NCBI GenBank assembly: GCA_905331475.1 | Contig: CAJNYU010003614.1 | Coordinates: 186,001-250,000, forward strand | Direction of reading: 5' to 3' | Origin: Rotaria socialis | Taxonomy: Eukaryota; Rotifera; Eurotatoria; Philodinida; Philodinidae | Length of the DNA: 64,000 nt | Shown here: positions 12,286 to 31,039 of the stretch, one piece after another | How the letters are laid out: each line of letters opens with the position of its first letter | How positions within the stretch are numbered: position 1 is the first letter of the stretch | Translations under genes and position numbers: made by a program | Notes under the pieces: generated by a model | Databases searched by the model: none | What the model saw: the letters and a program-made list of their open reading frames with translations, nothing else | What the model was told of the DNA's origin: nothing

Positions 12286-12927
12286 ATGCGGTGCGAAGCA
12301 CACGAGCCGAATTTTCGAAAGTAGCGAGAATAAGATTTAAAAATAAATGATTCACTTTACGATTCATTACAAACGTTTATTCTTTTTTAATTTCCGTATA
12401 CGAATTTTGAATAAAAATTTCGCATTCACTATTCTTAAACCGACCATTTTGAAATTCATCACTAGGAAATCTCTCTGAAAATGTAACAACCAGTTGTCTA
12501 ACAATTTTTTTCATTGAACGATTAATTATTTTAATGATTCACTATCTTAGATCAGATGCGAAGAAATAGACTATTGGCTACTATTACTTGATGACGTCAT
12601 TTTAATTAGCGCGAAACGATAAAACAATAAAACGTTTCAAAATCATCATTGTCGAATGATATTTTTAGGCGAACGAAGCCTAGTATTGAAAATTGGAAAA
12701 AAGATGTAACAAGCTCCACCTCCATAGTTTTATATCTAGTTTGAATGGATTTTCTATCACTTACGGTTCTCTAGATCATCGCGCTACTTTATTAGAGCTT
12801 TTATGCGTACTCAAGTTAGAAAGAAGCAAAAAAAAAACTCGCGACGGACTACATAAATGCTTCTGCTTCTCATCGCATTAAAAAAAACTCGCGACGGACT
12901 ACATAAATGCTGTGCTTCGCACCGCAT
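12286..12927. mobile_element. Small inverted-repeat element (MITE-like)
   Basis: The 17-mer atgcggtgcgaagcaca at 12286-12302 returns as an exact reverse complement at 12911-12927, bracketing about 640 bp. Inside the right end a 50-bp unit carrying ctcgcgacggactacataaa is tandemly repeated (about 12830-12879 and 12880-12929). The interior has several small hairpins and no credible protein. This architecture fits a non-autonomous DNA element; no flanking target duplication was identified, so the exact ends may lie further out. Confidence 0.5.
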
Positions 12928-13164
12928 CAAAAACACTTTCTCAAATTTAATCAAGTAGCATTACGAGAACAAATGGCCGTTGCATGTCTTTTGTTTCTTA
13001 CAAATAATAAAACAAATGAAAACGAAAGAAGAATTAATTTGATTCGATTTGTAGCTATATGTATTAAAAATAAAATAGTTATTAATCAACATAGTTTAGA
13101 ATCGCTATCTTGAATAGAATTCTCAATCAATATACATATATGTTTGTGTGTGAAAATAAAGTAC

Positions 13165-14010
13165 TTACCCTTAATAGGCATGCATCGAACCCGGCTATAA
13201 ACCGAGTAGTTCGGGTCAACACTACCCAGATTCGGTACTTCCTTCGTTCGGTCGTACTCGGTATTCGGTTCGGTCATACCGGGATCTCGGTACTATCCGG
13301 GCTCGATCATACCCAGATTCGATACTGGGATTCACGGGTCTACTTAATCGTATCCTTCGAAGCATAGAAATGAATAATAAACAGCACCTACGGATATATA
13401 ACAGGTGGTAAAAGATGAGTTCATGTCAAAGATCCTTTGCCCTGTTCACGTCAGCCTATCATAGTTAATCTCATTTGTCAGGAACGGGTACAGCTAAATG
13501 AGCTTCTCTTAATATTTATCTTGGACTCAACTACAAGAAATCGTCGAATGCTTCTCCTTATTAAATTTTCCGGAAATACAGATGTATGATTTTTTTTCCA
13601 TCGGCCTACTCACAATATCAATACTAATAATGCAAATATCAATATCACCAATACTAGATTGTATTTGTAGTATTCAAATTCTCACATTCCTACTTAGACT
13701 ATCAGAAGGATCATTTCAATAAGAAGAACCATTCGACGATTTCCTGTAGCTGAGTCCAAGAGAAATATTAATAAAAACTCAATTAATTGTATGCTTTCCT
13801 GATAAATAAGATTATCTATGATAGATTGAGGAAGAGACGATAAACCTTTGAAATGAAATCATTTTTTATTATCTATCTATAGATACTATTTGTTATTCAT
13901 TTCTATACTTTGAAGGATACGCATAAGTAGATACAGGAATCCCGTTATCCAACCTGGGTACGGCCGAACTCGGGTTGTTCGGGTTCGGTACATACCTAAT
14001 CCTTAAGCCA
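13165..14010. mobile_element. Non-autonomous element with long imperfect terminal inverted repeats
   Basis: The left end (about 13165-13270) and the reverse complement of the right end (about 13935-14010) share the blocks TAGGnATGnAnCGAACCCG, then CCGAG, TTCGG and TACCCAG in the same order with small indels. Both ends are distinctly richer in GC and CpG than the surrounding DNA, while the 600 bp core is ordinary AT-rich sequence without a gene. The left end also contains a degenerate run of tcggtac / tcggtcat units. This looks like an old MITE; autonomous parent unknown. Confidence 0.55.
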
Positions 14011-14531
14011 AATATATCCTAAATTCTTTTCGTAGAAAATATAATGTTGATTTACACTAATCATGTTCTTGAATAATATATAAATAATTGCTCTACTTTT
14101 TTTTCATCAGTTTAATAGACTAGTATTCCAATAAGTTCAGTTTTTTTTTTGTTTTGTTCATCATCCTCCATATTAAATTCATTGACAAATACATAAGTGA
14201 ATATATGAAAAAAGAAGAAGACGACGAATGTAGGTTGGAGTAATACACATTAGACACACACAAAAATGAGAAGGAACGCAACAAGCACATTTTTGAGAAA
14301 GAAAGAACATAAATCTATGTGCCTGTTTGTAAAATAGACAGAAACATAGCGCAGATCGATTCTACTAACTGTCTAGTGGTACAGTATGTACAGGATAATA
14401 AATGAAAAAAGAAAAAAAAAAGAATTTTGATGACAAAAACAGAACACAGTCACTATTAACAGACAACATTTAGAAGGGAAAAGATTAGACACACACACAC
14501 ACACACACACACACAAACCACAGAAGAGAAT
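14011..14531. other. 3' flank / 3' UTR of Groucho with (CA)n tract
   Basis: Probably the 3' UTR of the minus-strand Groucho gene. A (CA)n dinucleotide tract lies at about 14489-14516, directly after the stop codon in the gene's direction. Confidence 0.5.
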
Positions 14532-17618
<3,087 letters not shown>

Positions 17619-18135
17619 TTTCTCTATAGAAAAAAAAAGATATTACAAACAAATGGTGAACAAAGAGTAAATCTATCTTAACATACTTTAGATCATAATT
17701 CTTTGTTAAAATTGAAATTATTTTATTTGAATACAGAAAATTAAAAAAAAATATCAACGGAAAATTGAAATAGGACAATCTAGAATGTTTGATAATAAAA
17801 CAAAAGAAACATTCATTAATCAATCAATATCTATTATATGTCTGTCCGTATCGGCGAACGGAGCAATCATATAGAAGCTGGCTGTGGCCATTTTGATGTA
17901 TTGATCGATGTCTGACAGAGGAGGATAATCTAGACATTTTGAAATGCATAAATGAATAGATTGCAAAAAAACTCATTGGGTAATGTAACACACCATTGAT
18001 AAAAGTCTTTATGAAGATATATGAACTGCTACATTTTTTTATTTCTATTCTTTATGTTTATTTTCATTCGTTCTTTCATTTGTTTAATAGATCTTGGCAC
18101 GTACTTCATATTTATATTAGTATACGTTAAAATCG
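17619..18135. promoter_or_regulatory. Divergent promoter region of Groucho and the Csk-like kinase
   Basis: The start codons of the minus-strand Groucho gene and the plus-strand kinase gene are 517 bp apart with no other gene between. It must hold both 5' leaders and at least part of both promoters. I see no clear TATA element that I would assign; a more GC-rich patch at about 17840-17930 includes gtggccattttgatg. Confidence 0.5.
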
Positions 18136-20475
<2,340 letters not shown>

Positions 20476-22225
20476 TTTGTATGTTTTTCTTTTCTTTTCA
20501 TTCTGTAATTTTTGCTCTTTTGATAATCCACCCAATGTAATTTCTACACAAAACTCATTATTTATCGCAATTTATACATATCTATAGGTGCGTTTTGTTT
20601 TGTGCAAAATCGACTAACGAACATTTCCGGGTGTCTTACTGAATACAACATTAGAATGGTAAAAAAACATGTGTTTGTGTTTTTGCTCTTTTTTGTTTCT
20701 CTGTCTATATCTTCTTTTCTTATCGTTGTACATCTGAAAGATGCAACAAAAATCATTAAAAACAAAATCAAATGACAAATTTGTGTCTGTTGTTTGTTTT
20801 TTCAATTTTGCTATGTGCATTTTTTTCCACAGTAGCTCGATCAATTTATTATTCGTTTGTTTGCTTGTTTGCTTGTTTGAAAATTAAAACTTGTGAATTA
20901 AAAGAAAAAGAATTAAGAGTGAAATCTTATTATTGTAGTTCTCACTATTTCTGTCTTTTTTTGTTCTTGTCTATTACCATTAAAAATGCCACTAAAATCA
21001 CATTAGTAATATGACAATAAACTATACAATTGATATCATAATTCTTTTGTCAGTGTTCAGTTGAAAAAATAATTAATAGTTGCATTTTTTGAGAATCAAC
21101 TGAATTATTAATATTAATTTTATTGAAACACGAGCGCTTCTGAATGTTGTGCAATCAGATTAGGACCGATATGCAAATTTTAGAAAAAAAATCGATTACT
21201 GCTTGAAGCTAACTATAGCAATCTAATTTTCGTTTTGTCGGAGATATAGTTTCCAAACGATCAAACTTATTAGTTGAAGATGTTATGTGTTTTTTTAATA
21301 GAGGAATATGGAATATTTATTTGGATGACTGAAATAGTGCCTATTAGGTAGTATTATAAACGTATCTAAGTGAATTATTACTCTGAAATGTTTCTCAGCA
21401 TCATTAATGTCCTGTAAATGGTCTTACAAATAATTGATCACTGAAAGAATTGAAAATATCTTTATTCATAGGTATCGATGGTGAAGTTTGTTTGAACAGC
21501 TTTTACTTTTACCGACTTTCATAATATTGACTAGAATGATAATTTGCTTATTCTTTCTTGTGGCTGTTAAATAATGTTTATTGTGCATTGATGATCTATT
21601 GCAAATATAATCGATATTCTGATGAGAAATTCTCTCAATTACTTTCGATGAATAATCGAATTAAATAAAAACTACAAAAAATAAAACGTTTCTTTCATAG
21701 GTTGCGTTTAAACAAATATATTTATAACATTATTACATTAACGAAAAAAACAAAGCATATGGTAATATTTTCAAGTACTATTCCGATTGCGATATCGAAT
21801 GAAGACCTATCTAGAAATTTTTCTATGGAATTATTGATCAATATGTATTCGTTTTGATTTCATCATAAATTCATTCACAAAATATTATTCTTAAAACTTC
21901 CATCAGATATGCAAGGAAACGAATAAAATTAATGTTTGTCAGCTATTTTTTTGTGACTTCTCAATAATTGAGATAAGAAAATATTGTCATTTTGATACTG
22001 GTAACTTTATACAATCAGTCTACGATTTTTATCAGTTATACTTGAGTATGTGTCTTTTAATATACATACCAGCTGGTTACCTTTATCAATATAAGGAAAG
22101 CGTGAAGAGTAAGAATTGATTCGCTTACTTAAAAAAAAGTAAAAACCAAAGGAAATACGAGTAGGCGATCAAGGTTTGTAGGTAAATGCACACGGCATCA
22201 TTTTATACGATTCATTCACAAACAA
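20476..22225. other. Intergenic: 3' flank of kinase and 5' flank of MFS gene
   Basis: The first few hundred bases are probably 3' UTR. Short open frames on both strands at 20560-21010 are T- or K-rich and look like chance. Nothing else is recognised. Confidence 0.4.
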
Positions 22226-23573
22226 ATGGATCGATCAAATTTTTACAATATAACCCATTTAAGCGTATCTTTTTTCTTTATTTTCACTTCTTATTCTGTT
22301 GCACAAACATTTCAAACATCATCTGATTATGCTAAAAGTGGTGCCTTTGCAATAGGCATTATTTATTTACTAATCTGCGTTAGTAATGCGGGTTTGTCAG
22401 CATATATAATAAGATTATTAGGTGTACGATTAACATTAATTCTTTCGAGTATAACATATGCATTATTTATTGCTTGTAATATACGATATAATATTTGGTC
22501 ATTATACATATGTGCATTTTTACTTGGTTTTGGAGCAGCCCTACTATGGACAGCTCAAGGTGTCTACGTTACAATATCTACAAATAAACACGAGCAAATA
22601 AATAATTTAGTACAATCATCAACACGAGGTTTTATGAATGGTATGTTTTTTGGTGTATTGCAATTGAATCAAATAGTTGGAAATTTGATTGCTTCATTTT
22701 TATTTCGTTTGAAGTTTGACCAATGGATTCTGTTTACAATAATGACAGTTATTAGTGGATTAGGAACAATTAGTTTATTATTTGTACGACCGATAGAATT
22801 ACCAAAAACAACAGGTAAAACATTGTTTCTATTATTAACCATAAGTAATATCCTATGTATATATATATACATATGTATTAGAAAAACAATCAATTCTATC
22901 TAGTTTATCAATAATTCGCGATCCTCGTTTTGCTTTACTCATTCCAACAATGTGCTATAGTGGATTAGCTCAAGGATTTATATATGCCACTGTACCTCCA
23001 CTGATTTTTGATAAAAGCCAAAAATTTCTTGTGTTTGCTATACTCGGCGGTGTTAATGCTCTTAATAGTCTCTTTTTTGGAAAATTGAGTGATTTATTTC
23101 CTCGGCGTGTTTTCATTTTTGCTTTTGGTGCATTTGCTCATTTAATTATTTTTGGACTTTTATTACTACTATGGAAACCACCATTGGATCAAAATCGTAT
23201 TGAAATATTTATTATATTGATTATTGGTCTAAGTATAGGGGACACCATATATACAACATTAATATATTCTGTCATGGGTATATTTTATGCAGAGACTCGA
23301 CCAGCAGATGCTTTTGCATGTTTAAAGATATTTGTTGCAGGTGCTACAGCTATCGGTTTTATTGAGCAAGTCCTTCTTACAATACCAATGCAAATATTAT
23401 GTTTAATTCTTTCTATGCTAGTGTCTATTATGACGCTTATTCATGAACATTATTTTGTAGTATCAATAGATACAGGCAAATCAAGAAAGCCAATCGAACA
23501 GAAAAATAAAGAAGAAGTAGAAGTGGAAATAGAAGAGCAATTACTTTTAACGACATTATCAATTAAAGCGTAA
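22226..23573 (+). CDS. UNC93-like major facilitator membrane protein
   Basis: Two exons, 22226-22814 and 22882-23573, give 1281 nt, 426 aa. The N-terminus MDRSNFYNITHLSVSFFFIF and the segment FGAALLWTAQGVYVTIST match the UNC93A/UNC93 branch of the MFS superfamily (GLGAAPLWSAQ.TYLTI in vertebrates). About eleven to twelve hydrophobic segments are visible, with an MFS-style loop motif GKLSDLFPRR after the central loop. The C-terminal tail after the last membrane segment is cytosolic and acidic (KNKEEVEVEIEEQ). Family members include potassium-channel regulators (C. elegans unc-93) and TLR trafficking chaperones; the transported substrate or partner here is unknown. Length is near the usual 450 aa. 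The start is the first ATG, aligned with the family N-terminus. Confidence 0.85.
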
Positions 23574-26274
23574 ATTGTTTCAAGGGGACAATCAAAATTT
23601 TAAAATAGAAACTACATGCATGTATTGAATAATATGTGTGTTAACAAAAATCAGAATAAAATCGATTGTCTCTGTATTCATTTTTTGATTTCAGATTAAA
23701 AATTTATTTTTGATCGCATCTTATATCAACTTTTTGTTTATGAGAAGAAAAAAAAGAATTGAATATTTTCATAAGTTGCACGTACAAGAGATCATTTTTA
23801 TATTAAATATAAATGAATATATCTATTCAAATGCTGATAATCTTTTGAGACGTACTTCTATAGATAAAAGTAAAGCCTTTAAATATTTAGAAAAAGTGCA
23901 TCGAAGTACTTTGTCATGCAAATCAGATAATTACTTATTAAATTAAAAACCAAAAGATTCAGTTTGCGATCAGAGAGTGAGGAGTGCCGAATGATTTATT
24001 ATTTTATACTGAAGACTAGTTCATTCCTCGGTGTGGGTCATCTAGTTTAATAGAGTGAAATTCAAATTACTAAATGTCTTACCACTTTTAGTAATTCCGT
24101 AAATATTCATAAATCTAAGCTGGAAAATAACTCAGTTTATCCACAAACAAAACTAATGAGTTAAGCTGAAGTATAATAGTAGAACTCTATAAATACATGA
24201 TTTTCATTATTGGCTAGCAAATTGTACTGTCCGATGCATACAACATTCACTCACGAACACTTGAAGTTGACAGACTGACTTTTGTATTTTTAGAACGACA
24301 TATAGAATAATTGAGCGAAAAGCAATAAAACGCATCTGACAATTTATTGTCTTAGGATTTTCTATATTATTTATTTATTAAAAAATGGATTTCAAATGTT
24401 GAATATTTCTATCAATCAATACTTTTATGTTATTCATTTCAATAGTTCATAAAACAAAATCATCAGAAGACTTTCAATCTGATGGACTTTATACAATTAA
24501 CCTTTTCGTTATTACAAATGGATAGCAATCGGTCGGTATGACCATTTTTTCATTTATTTTTAGTAGTACTTTTCTTGATAAAGAGTATTTCCGTTTCGGG
24601 TCACACAGAAGTGTTTCGTCTAAAACAGTTTTGTAAACAATATATCTCGTGGAGTAAAATAAAATATAATAAGGTAAATAATATTCCATACATGAATTAT
24701 ATTAGCTATCAGTTTGAAGAAAGTTGAGTTCTTAATCGATTAAAATACTGCTTTGGTTAATAATAATTAATGCGAAGTTTCGTTGAAATCCGTAAAAAGC
24801 TGAATGAGCGGATTTTTCTGTGCTTACATTAAAATCCGATTGAAAAACATGCACCTTAATCAAAAGACTTATTATTTGATCATTTTACTTTCTGTAGATT
24901 TTGACAACAACAGCGCAACTATTACTTTTGTAAAAACTTGACAATAGATAATAAGCAGAGCACATGATTATCATAACAATTCGTAGACATCTCAAGTCGT
25001 GAGAAGCAGCAAGAATGTTTGGCATTGAATTGAATTCCTTCAAACATTGAAAAATGGGTTCAAGAAAAATAAACTTCATTTTGACAACAAAGGTCGAAAG
25101 CTCATGTATTTTTTATATTCATTTTTAACGGTTTAGTCTTTCGTTTTATTCCATTAATTCTATAACACTATAATGATATTCATTCTGCTCACTCAGTAAT
25201 CTAGTCTAAGGAGATGAATAAAATAAGAGAACTCTGTGTGTTGTTTAATGAAACTTAATTATTGAATGCATGATTACTGAATCGCTTAAATTGCTCTTGC
25301 CTAGGAATAAGAAATATTGTGGATTACATCAAACTGTTAACATATCAGAACGACTATTATTCGTTTTGTAAAGTTATTTTGTCATTGGATCTTTTGGAAC
25401 GGTTAGTGCTGTAGAGGGGGAGTCAACGCTGGAATATACGTTTCCTCTTGTTATATTAATAAAAAATGCCTTAAAAAATGCGTATTTCATAATCAGTCGT
25501 GGAATAATCAAATTTTTAAGAACACTTTCTTCAGTCGCCATTCGCTGCTAAATAGTAGGTATTATTTTTGTCCGCCTGTGATATATAAACTCATTTCATT
25601 TCAAGAGAAAACTAAAAGATTTCTATAGAAGAAGTGGGGATAGCTCGTCATCTTGCTATCTCCACCACTATCAATATTAAAGAATAGAAACTAATTAAAT
25701 GTGTAACATTGAAGAAGAATAAATGCACAAGAAAGATTTATTTACTTTTGAAACCAGTTTCTTCGTCTACTTTATATGGGTAAATGAAAAATTAGAACTT
25801 GATTATGAAATATCCTATCGATTTTGAGATATGCTCTATGAATAGCGTATTTTTTATATGAAACATAACTATTTCAGTTACAGTTATTTGTCAAGCCAGT
25901 AGATCAATGCTACGTTAGTTTAATTGATTATATATGTTAAATTAAATTTCTGTTAGTTAACGGCAAAGAGTAGACACTTTGATTTAATAACGCTTACTGC
26001 ATGATGGAAGCAACAAAACTGGAGTAGACTAATAAATTTATGGATATTAAAATTTACAAAATAATAATTACTTCGCAGCAATATTTGTAAATACATGTCT
26101 AGATCGTGTTTTCTACCGTGTTTTTGTTGTATTTTCAAGCATTGGTTTTTCTTTTAACTTCGATAAAATCTCTACCGATTACAAAATGTACTTATCTTAT
26201 TACATGGTAAAGAGTCTTATTCTAAATTTTACTCAAAATGTATGCATAAAATAAATACAACTGAAAATATTGTT
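23574..26274. other. Intergenic, no supported gene
   Basis: About 2.7 kb of AT-rich DNA. A small open frame at 23710-23946 and others on the minus strand show no motif or splice context. A short imperfect hairpin (ggggatagc ... gctatctcc) lies at about 25635-25670. I see no tRNA fold around it. Confidence 0.35.
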
Positions 26275-28026
26275 TTAATCGCATAAATGAACAGTAAACG
26301 ATTTAATTACAGGTTGATCAACAGATTTTGTAATCGTTAGTCGAACGGCGTTGATTAATTGTGGTCCTCCTTGCCAAACATCAATTTTCTTATTACCAAT
26401 ACTTGTGCCTTGCGCTACTGTAAACCATTGGTTTGTATCTGTTGTATTAACTATTTGTACATCAACAGTATACGCACGTATGACTTGACCGTTTGTTTGA
26501 TCTTCTTGAATAACGGAACGATCAATTGTAACTGGTGATGAATCAAACAACTGAATATATATATTTGAATGATCTAATGTAAGACGTTTCGTAGGTTCAA
26601 CGGAGGTCCCATAGCATGAACGAATGAAATCACCTAATTGTTTATAACGACGTGCATAAGCAGGTGGAATGAGACCTGTTCGATCAGGAGTAAGATCAAG
26701 CATCAATAAGCAATTGCGACCAACTGTTTCATGATAGACTTGAATTAATTCTTCAAGTGAACGCAGTGTTGCATTGACGCCCTAAATAAAAGATCGTCAA
26801 AAGCAAAACAAATTCTTAATTATTTTCAATATAATTGTACCCAAAACCAACGATCATGTTCTTGAAGAGTTGTATCACATTCCGCTGGACAAAATATTGG
26901 ACTATTTGGATCACCACCATCATTCGTTATGCCTGTTGACCAATTTGGATCAGGTGCAATACCCATTTCAGTACCAATCCATCGAGCAGGATTCGAGGAT
27001 ACACCATAACCATTGAATGCTACTGCTTGAGACTGAAGATTAGCAAGTAATGCAGTTATCGGATCTTTAAGTGCTGATGTATATCTAAAATAATAATGGA
27101 ATTAAGATGCATTATCAATTGAGCAATATTTTCTCGCTTGATTCAACGAACCCGCCATCAAACCAAATTTCATTTAAAGTACCGTATCTACTCCAAATTT
27201 CTCTTAATTGTTGTAATACAACATTATCATAGGTTTCTTGTGTAACATTAACTTGACCTGGTTGTAATGTACGGTTTTGAATCTGAATCACAAATAAACA
27301 AATTATCATGATGCAAGAAAATCTTGAATAAAACGGTTAGCTTACTAAACCACTTTCAACATTAAACCAATTGTTACTGACAACTGTATAATAAAAGCCG
27401 GTTCTTATTTGTTTCTTTTCGCAACTCTGAACAAAATTACCAAGAACATCTATACCCTTCACTCGTGAATAATCAATTGAATAGTTATATGGAATAACTT
27501 CACCAAAAGGACTCAACGGAAATTTGACATCGGTTGGAGCCATATGAAAACCACAGGCATGCTATTGTTATCAATAAAAATATTATGTATAAACATTGTC
27601 AATAAAATAAAGGTTACTTTTGCTACAAGTACAGCTGATTTAGCTCCCAAGTCGAGCATAGTCTGAACCCAATTGTCTGTATTAAATAGATATGGATTGA
27701 ATAGAGAAATATTCGGAACTGATTGTCCAGAACATCCGTCAGCTGCTATGTATGTTGCTATATTAAAATGAATTAATACCCCGATTTCTTGAGCTTGCCA
27801 TTGAAGTTGTTCAGGTGCTTAAAATGAGAGAACAAATTTTACTTCGTACAATATCATTATACACGAAAATCTACCGACTAGGCAATGCAATTCGGACGCC
27901 TGTTTTAGGTGAAATACGATATTTTTCGGGTAGCGATGAACCATGTTGTTTGTGCTGATTATATCGAAGCGGATGCCCATCGTACTTCGATACATAGAGC
28001 AATAATAAAAAAATAGCGGTTTTCAT
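26275..28026 (-). CDS. Alpha-L-fucosidase, GH29 (plant/bacterial-like subfamily)
   Basis: Six exons (28026-27879, 27817-27618, 27561-27346, 27282-27152, 27084-26841, 26781-26275) sum to 1446 nt, 481 aa. The N-terminus (MKTAIFLLLLYVS) is a short secretion signal. The GH29 barrel follows: LQWQAQEIGVLIHFN, LVAKHACGFHMAPT, then EIWFDGG, whose Asp is the expected nucleophile, ARWIGTEMG, CPAECD, DRWFWG, and GRNCLLMLDLTPDRTGLIP. A C-terminal beta-rich module ends GNKKIDVW...FTVHLCD. This layout, with the FWG and RNCL.L blocks and the C-terminal module, resembles plant FUC1 and bacterial GH29-B enzymes (alpha-1,3/1,4-fucosidases) more than lysosomal animal FUCA1. Expected role: hydrolysis of terminal fucose from secreted or dietary glycans. 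The first intron requires donor gtcggt; the alternative at gtagat breaks frame. Confidence 0.88.
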
Positions 28027-30143
28027 TATTACAGAAACAATACAGAAAATGAATCGAAACTCAAAGGTATTTATCGTATGACATTATCAAATATATGCAT
28101 CAAGGCACATGTGATAAGGAGACTCCATCTTTATCAGACTCAGTAAACAGAGAGCAGATAAAAAATAGTCTGTCCCCATTGTCTCTATTCAGAAGTAAAT
28201 CATAATGTCTTGTTCTCTTTCTGGTGGCATAGTCTTTACTTTCTATCTTTACGCGAAATATTCATTATTTTATGGACGTTATCATCGAAAAGGAAACATG
28301 AAAAAAGAATAGCATAAAGGACACATTTAGGTTATCCATCGTCACTTTATCAATGAAAAGAAACGCTGATTAATCTGACGACATACAACTACTGGATGAA
28401 ATTCATTATATAAAGTAATATGAGTAAATAAGTTGTACATTATTCTTTAATTAAGCTATAAAACAAAGTTGAGTTATACAAATATCATTCACAGTTCTTA
28501 CAAACTGCATATATATATATATATATATATATATTCAGTTTTTAATAGATTAGGAAACTTCTGAATATCTGTACTAAGGTTATTTTTATTTCTTAGACTT
28601 TTCATTAGTGAATACAGTTTATAAAATAGGTAATTTAATTAATTTTTTCGAAAAAAATCCATGAATGCATTAAAATTATATCAAAAGAAATCTCATATTC
28701 CACATAAACTAAACTAAAATATGAGAAACAAGGAGATAATTCGAACGTTTGAATCGATTAAAACAATACAAAATTAAGCTTTTTCGAGTGATGATGATTT
28801 TTGGTTGCTTCTGTCAGAAACAATAGTTTGATCAAATATCAATTGCGCAACACTAAACAATAATTTGGGCGGGGTGTATATTTTTGTTTATTGTTTCTTT
28901 TTATTTCTATACAGTATGTTTCACTTGGTCATTTTGCTGTTATTTTCTATACATTATCATTAGAGATGGTTATAAGCTTTTTTTTTAAGTGAAAATTTCA
29001 ACGGTCCCATCCTTCTTTACCCAGTTACATAAGCTTTGTTGTCAGTTCTTTGAATTTAATTTTGAAGGCAAAGTAGTTCTTAGTGAAATGCTTTATATGA
29101 GTAATAGCTTTAAATTTTTACTTGATTAATCGTGGTAGGATGGAAGGACGTATGACTTATTGAATAGATTATATATATATATATATATATATAAGATTTA
29201 TCTAGTTTGAATTCAATCACTCTGCAATATTTCAGCCAAGACTCACAACTTCCATCTCAGATGCAACTCAAAATGTTTTCTACATTGCAATAATGTGGAA
29301 TCAAATACTGTCCATATGATTATCATCAGAAAAATAGTACAACTAAGAGTTTTTGATCTTGATTCGTGTCCATTGTTGAAACAAGAAAATAAAACATTGA
29401 AAGCAGTAGTCACAACTATATTTACTTTGGGTAGTATCATCAATGTATGTATTAGTTGAGTTTTTGTTTTTTTCACAAAGATGTTGGACAAAAGGATAAC
29501 TTTTAAACAAAATAAAAAAGACAAATAAATGATGCAATCATTTATGTTCATTATGAATGACATGAAAATATGTATATCATTGAAACAGAACAAATGAAAT
29601 GTTAATCTTTTGCACAGTAAAATAAACGTACACTTCTTTGATGATACTCAAATAAACATCAATCATCATTAATCTTTCAAGTCATAAAACTGCCTAATTG
29701 ATGAACAACTTTGCAATGCAAATATCCAACAGAATATAAATGTAAAGTAGAAAAGACAGTTAATCGAATATCGTAAACAAATTGTACGTATGATTGCTGT
29801 TTAAATGAAAACTATTTTTTTCCGGAGCATGGTATTTACTACGATCTAGATGTTAAACTGCAATTGTTCATAAATAAAATAAGACGACCGTTTAACTTAG
29901 CTTATGACGTTTAAACAAACAAACGTAGCTTGATATCTGATGATTATTCTAAGATTTATCAACAAAGTGAAGTTTTATATAAGTAAATCCAACATGAGGA
30001 ATCTTCTAATTAATTTTCACAACTTTTCTGAAACTGAAAAAGAAAAATACTAGTTTTCATCGCTTTTTTTCTCTAAATTGACTGTGACTGTTTCACTTTG
30101 CAAAATAAATCATTAGATTTTATCGTTTTTGAAATATAATTAT
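28027..30143. other. Intergenic with two (AT)n tracts
   Basis: Includes promoter side of the fucosidase and pure AT runs at about 28509-28534 and 29169-29193. An open minus-strand frame at 29243-29593 is hydrophobic and unsupported. Nothing else recognised. Confidence 0.4.
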
Positions 30144-30373
30144 AACAAGTAACGCTCATCGACATCGAAAGTCGATTCATTGGGCCCTAGACTGACAATG
30201 CTCAGCAGAAGAAATGCATGGGCCGGACAGAAAATCGGTTGTCTGTGCCCGCAGTTGGTGATAATATTTTCAAACAGGCCTGTAAAGGAGGTGGGAGTAA
30301 GTGAAAATCAGGTAAGAATTAGACGAATTAAAGGTTTCAGCTAACCGCACTAAAATTGAAGACGAAAGACGGA
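30144..30373. repeat. 230-bp direct repeat, copy 1 (adjacent to an ambiguous base)
   Basis: Starts aacaagtaacgctcatcgac. It matches copy 2 (30612-30841) over 230 bp with only a handful of substitutions and no indel that I see. The match ends exactly where the sequence has an N at 30374. Confidence 0.9.
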
Positions 30374-30611
30374 NCATCGGCGAAAACTTTTTCTTATATC
30401 ATTACTCTCAGGAGGTAAATATTGTTACTATCATTTTGAATTGACCTTCGTTTACTCAGATTGAAACAGATGTTACCTTGAAGTTTTTGCTAGAACCATC
30501 AACTATCTTGCCAATAGTTTGATTCGTTTCTAATGCACCAATAGTATAGTTTACTTAAATATTACAGAAGAAAAACAATACTTTTGCTACGAGAAAAAAG
30601 ATCAGTTACCA

Positions 30612-30841
30612 AACAAGTAACGCTCATCGACATCGAAAGTCGATTCATTGGACCCTAGACTGAATGTGCTCAGCAGAAGAAATACATGGGCCGGACAGAA
30701 AATCGGTTGTCTGTGCCCGCAGTTGGTGATAATATTTTCAAACAGGCCTGTAAAGGAGGTGGGAGTAAGTGAAAATCAGGTAAGAATTAGAGGAATTAAA
30801 GGTTTCAACTAACCGCACTAAAATTGAAGACGAAAGACGGA
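30612..30841. repeat. 230-bp direct repeat, copy 2
   Basis: Same sequence as 30144-30373, offset 468 bp. Unlike copy 1 it continues without a break into the GC-richer stretch 30842-31030, so this is the copy that sits in its natural context. Confidence 0.9.
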
Positions 30842-31039
30842 CAGAATGCGACTCAAATCTCCTCAAGGTGGGGTGCGGCTGAGTCTTGCCTAGCCACAAA
30901 AATACATGCTTCAGGTATTTCGCGGTGGTTAGCCCAAATATCCGTAGGAGGATCAGCTCACCCCCTCCAATAACCCTATCTCCAGAGTGGACTGTTTCAC
31001 GTGACCATCTCATGCATCCGCCAATGGTTTGTGCCGTAA

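Noticed and set aside
29243-29593. 116-codon hydrophobic minus-strand frame
   Set aside because: No domain, no neighbours on the same strand that could splice to it, and F/I/L/N bias expected of AT-rich chance frames.
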